Positions 37,616-38,263 of a stretch of DNA of 38,263 nucleotides are shown piece after piece. The translations under genes and the position numbers were made by a program. Location: the NCBI GenBank assembly GCA_003223645.1, contig QHVT01000014.1, forward strand, positions 1 to 38,263, in the 5' to 3' direction. The notes beneath the pieces were generated by a model. That model was not told the DNA's origin, searched no databases, and worked only from the letters and a program-made list of their open reading frames with translations. The stretch is from Acidobacteriota bacterium. Its GTDB lineage: Bacteria > Acidobacteriota > Thermoanaerobaculia > Gp7-AA8. How positions within the stretch are numbered: position 1 is the stretch's first letter; every line of letters starts with the position of its first letter.

Positions 37616-38263
37616 CAGATGATGTCGGCGAAGAGCCGCTCCGTATTCCGGAAGTAGTACGCGCCACCGATCAGCGCCGCGATCGACAGCACGATCGAGA
37701 TCGTCAATCCCGGCACGTAAATCGGGTTTCGTCCGCCGAACAAAGACCAGCGGAATCCGTCGATGACGCCCACCATCGGGTTGAGCGAATAGACGAAGCG
37801 CCAGCGCTCCGGCACCATCGAGCTCGGGAACCCCACCGGCGAAATGTACAAGCCGAGTTGCACGATGAACGGAATGAGGTGCCGGATGTCGCGGTAGCGA
37901 ACGTACAGCGCGGCGAACCAGATCCCGGTCCCCAGGGCGATCAGGAGACAAAGGAAGATGAACAGCGGCAACCATACGATCGATGGACTGAGCGGCACGC
38001 GATACCAGATCATCAACACTGCAAGCATGGCCAGCGCGACGAAGAAATCAACGAGCGAGGCGACGACCGCGCTCAGCGGCATGATCATGCGCGGAAAATA
38101 GATCTTCGAGACCAGCTGGGGGTTGCTGACGACCGAAGAGCTGCTTTCCGCGAATGCGGTGGAGAAGAGCTGCCACGCGAGCAATCCTGCGAGCGAGAGC
38201 ACGGGATAGGGCAGCGTTCCGGTCGGCACGTGCGCGAAACGTCCGAAAACGACGCTGAACACG
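37615..38263 (-). CDS. wzm: Wzm: permease of a polysaccharide ABC exporter (partial)
   Basis: This is the membrane subunit partner of the Wzt ATPase, cut by the right edge of the window. About 215 residues are present, and the frame is still open at the edge. Family members are about 260-290 residues, so roughly the first 55-70 (amphipathic helix and first transmembrane segment) are missing. Visible segments are VVFGRFAHVPTGTLPYPVLS, then GLLAWQLFSTAF, SSSSVVSNPQLVSKIYFPRM, then the PLSAVVASLVDF helix, YVRYRDIRHLIPFIVQLGLY, then ISPVGFPSSMVPERWR and NPMVGVIDGFRWSLFG, all typical of ABC-2 polysaccharide permeases. Confidence 0.93.
   Translation of the reverse strand, partial: VFSVVFGRFAHVPTGTLPYPVLSLAGLLAWQLFSTAFAESSSSVVSNPQLVSKIYFPRMIMPLSAVVASLVDFFVALAMLAVLMIWYRVPLSPSIVWLPLFIFLCLLIALGTGIWFAALYVRYRDIRHLIPFIVQLGLYISPVGFPSSMVPERWRFVYSLNPMVGVIDGFRWSLFGGRNPIYVPGLTISIVLSIAALIGGAYYFRNTERLFADII

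Noticed and set aside
1-38263. rRNA or tRNA genes, origin of replication, intact transposase
   Set aside because: I looked for these and saw none; the only transposase trace is the decayed fragment at 1668-1769.

Overview
The window is a GC-rich bacterial chromosome segment dominated by an extracellular or surface polysaccharide locus. The outer-membrane parts (Wza-type exporter, beta-barrel protein) point to a diderm. The many imperfect palindromic repeat families between genes, and three in frame inside genes, recall Acidobacteriota-type genomes (for example Thermoanaerobaculia or Vicinamibacteria). That placement is an impression from repeat style and codon use; there is no rRNA or other marker gene to test it.

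Left end (1-3673): mobile and repetitive DNA. The 3' end of a group II intron (domains V and VI) is followed by what look like remains of integron gene cassettes. The first carries an AbiGi-like protein gene whose stop codon lies inside a GGCTAAC core site. The second carries a small lipoprotein gene followed by another GGCTAAC half-site. Between them lies a decayed IS481-like insertion sequence. After these come a roughly 450-bp minisatellite of 21-bp units and a compact palindromic element that could be a structured RNA.

Polysaccharide machinery, first block (3674-9424, minus strand): beta-barrel outer membrane protein, Wza-like export protein, fused Wzz/BY-kinase, and CpsB/YwqE-type PHP tyrosine phosphatase. 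This is the export, chain-length and phosphoregulation set of a Wzy-dependent pathway.

Middle (9622-19441): an O-antigen ligase/polymerase-like protein (+), an unrecognised membrane-anchored protein (-), a WbuB-like GT4 (-), a GT-C/TPR membrane protein coupled to a NodU-type carbamoyltransferase (+), then a GT2 and a GT4 (-). A second Wzy-like membrane protein follows at 19588-20970 (-).

Glycosyltransferase run (21142-32156, minus strand): eleven genes (nine soluble-type GT2/GT4-like glycosyltransferases, a GT-C-like membrane protein and a 42-residue membrane protein not recognisable as any family) plus one GT2 pseudogene, with many 1- or 4-nt start/stop overlaps. A GT2 pair is tandemly duplicated, and one member of one copy is a frameshifted, truncated pseudogene.

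Right end (32183-38263): two coupled large membrane proteins (+) diverge from the glycosyltransferase run across 26 bp built around a perfect 14-bp palindrome. Converging on them are a hexapeptide acyltransferase, Wzt (ABC ATPase with a C-terminal sugar-binding domain) and a partial Wzm permease (-). The locus therefore holds parts of both a Wzy/Wzc-type and an ABC-type export route. No flippase (Wzx) or initiating sugar-phosphate transferase lies inside the window.
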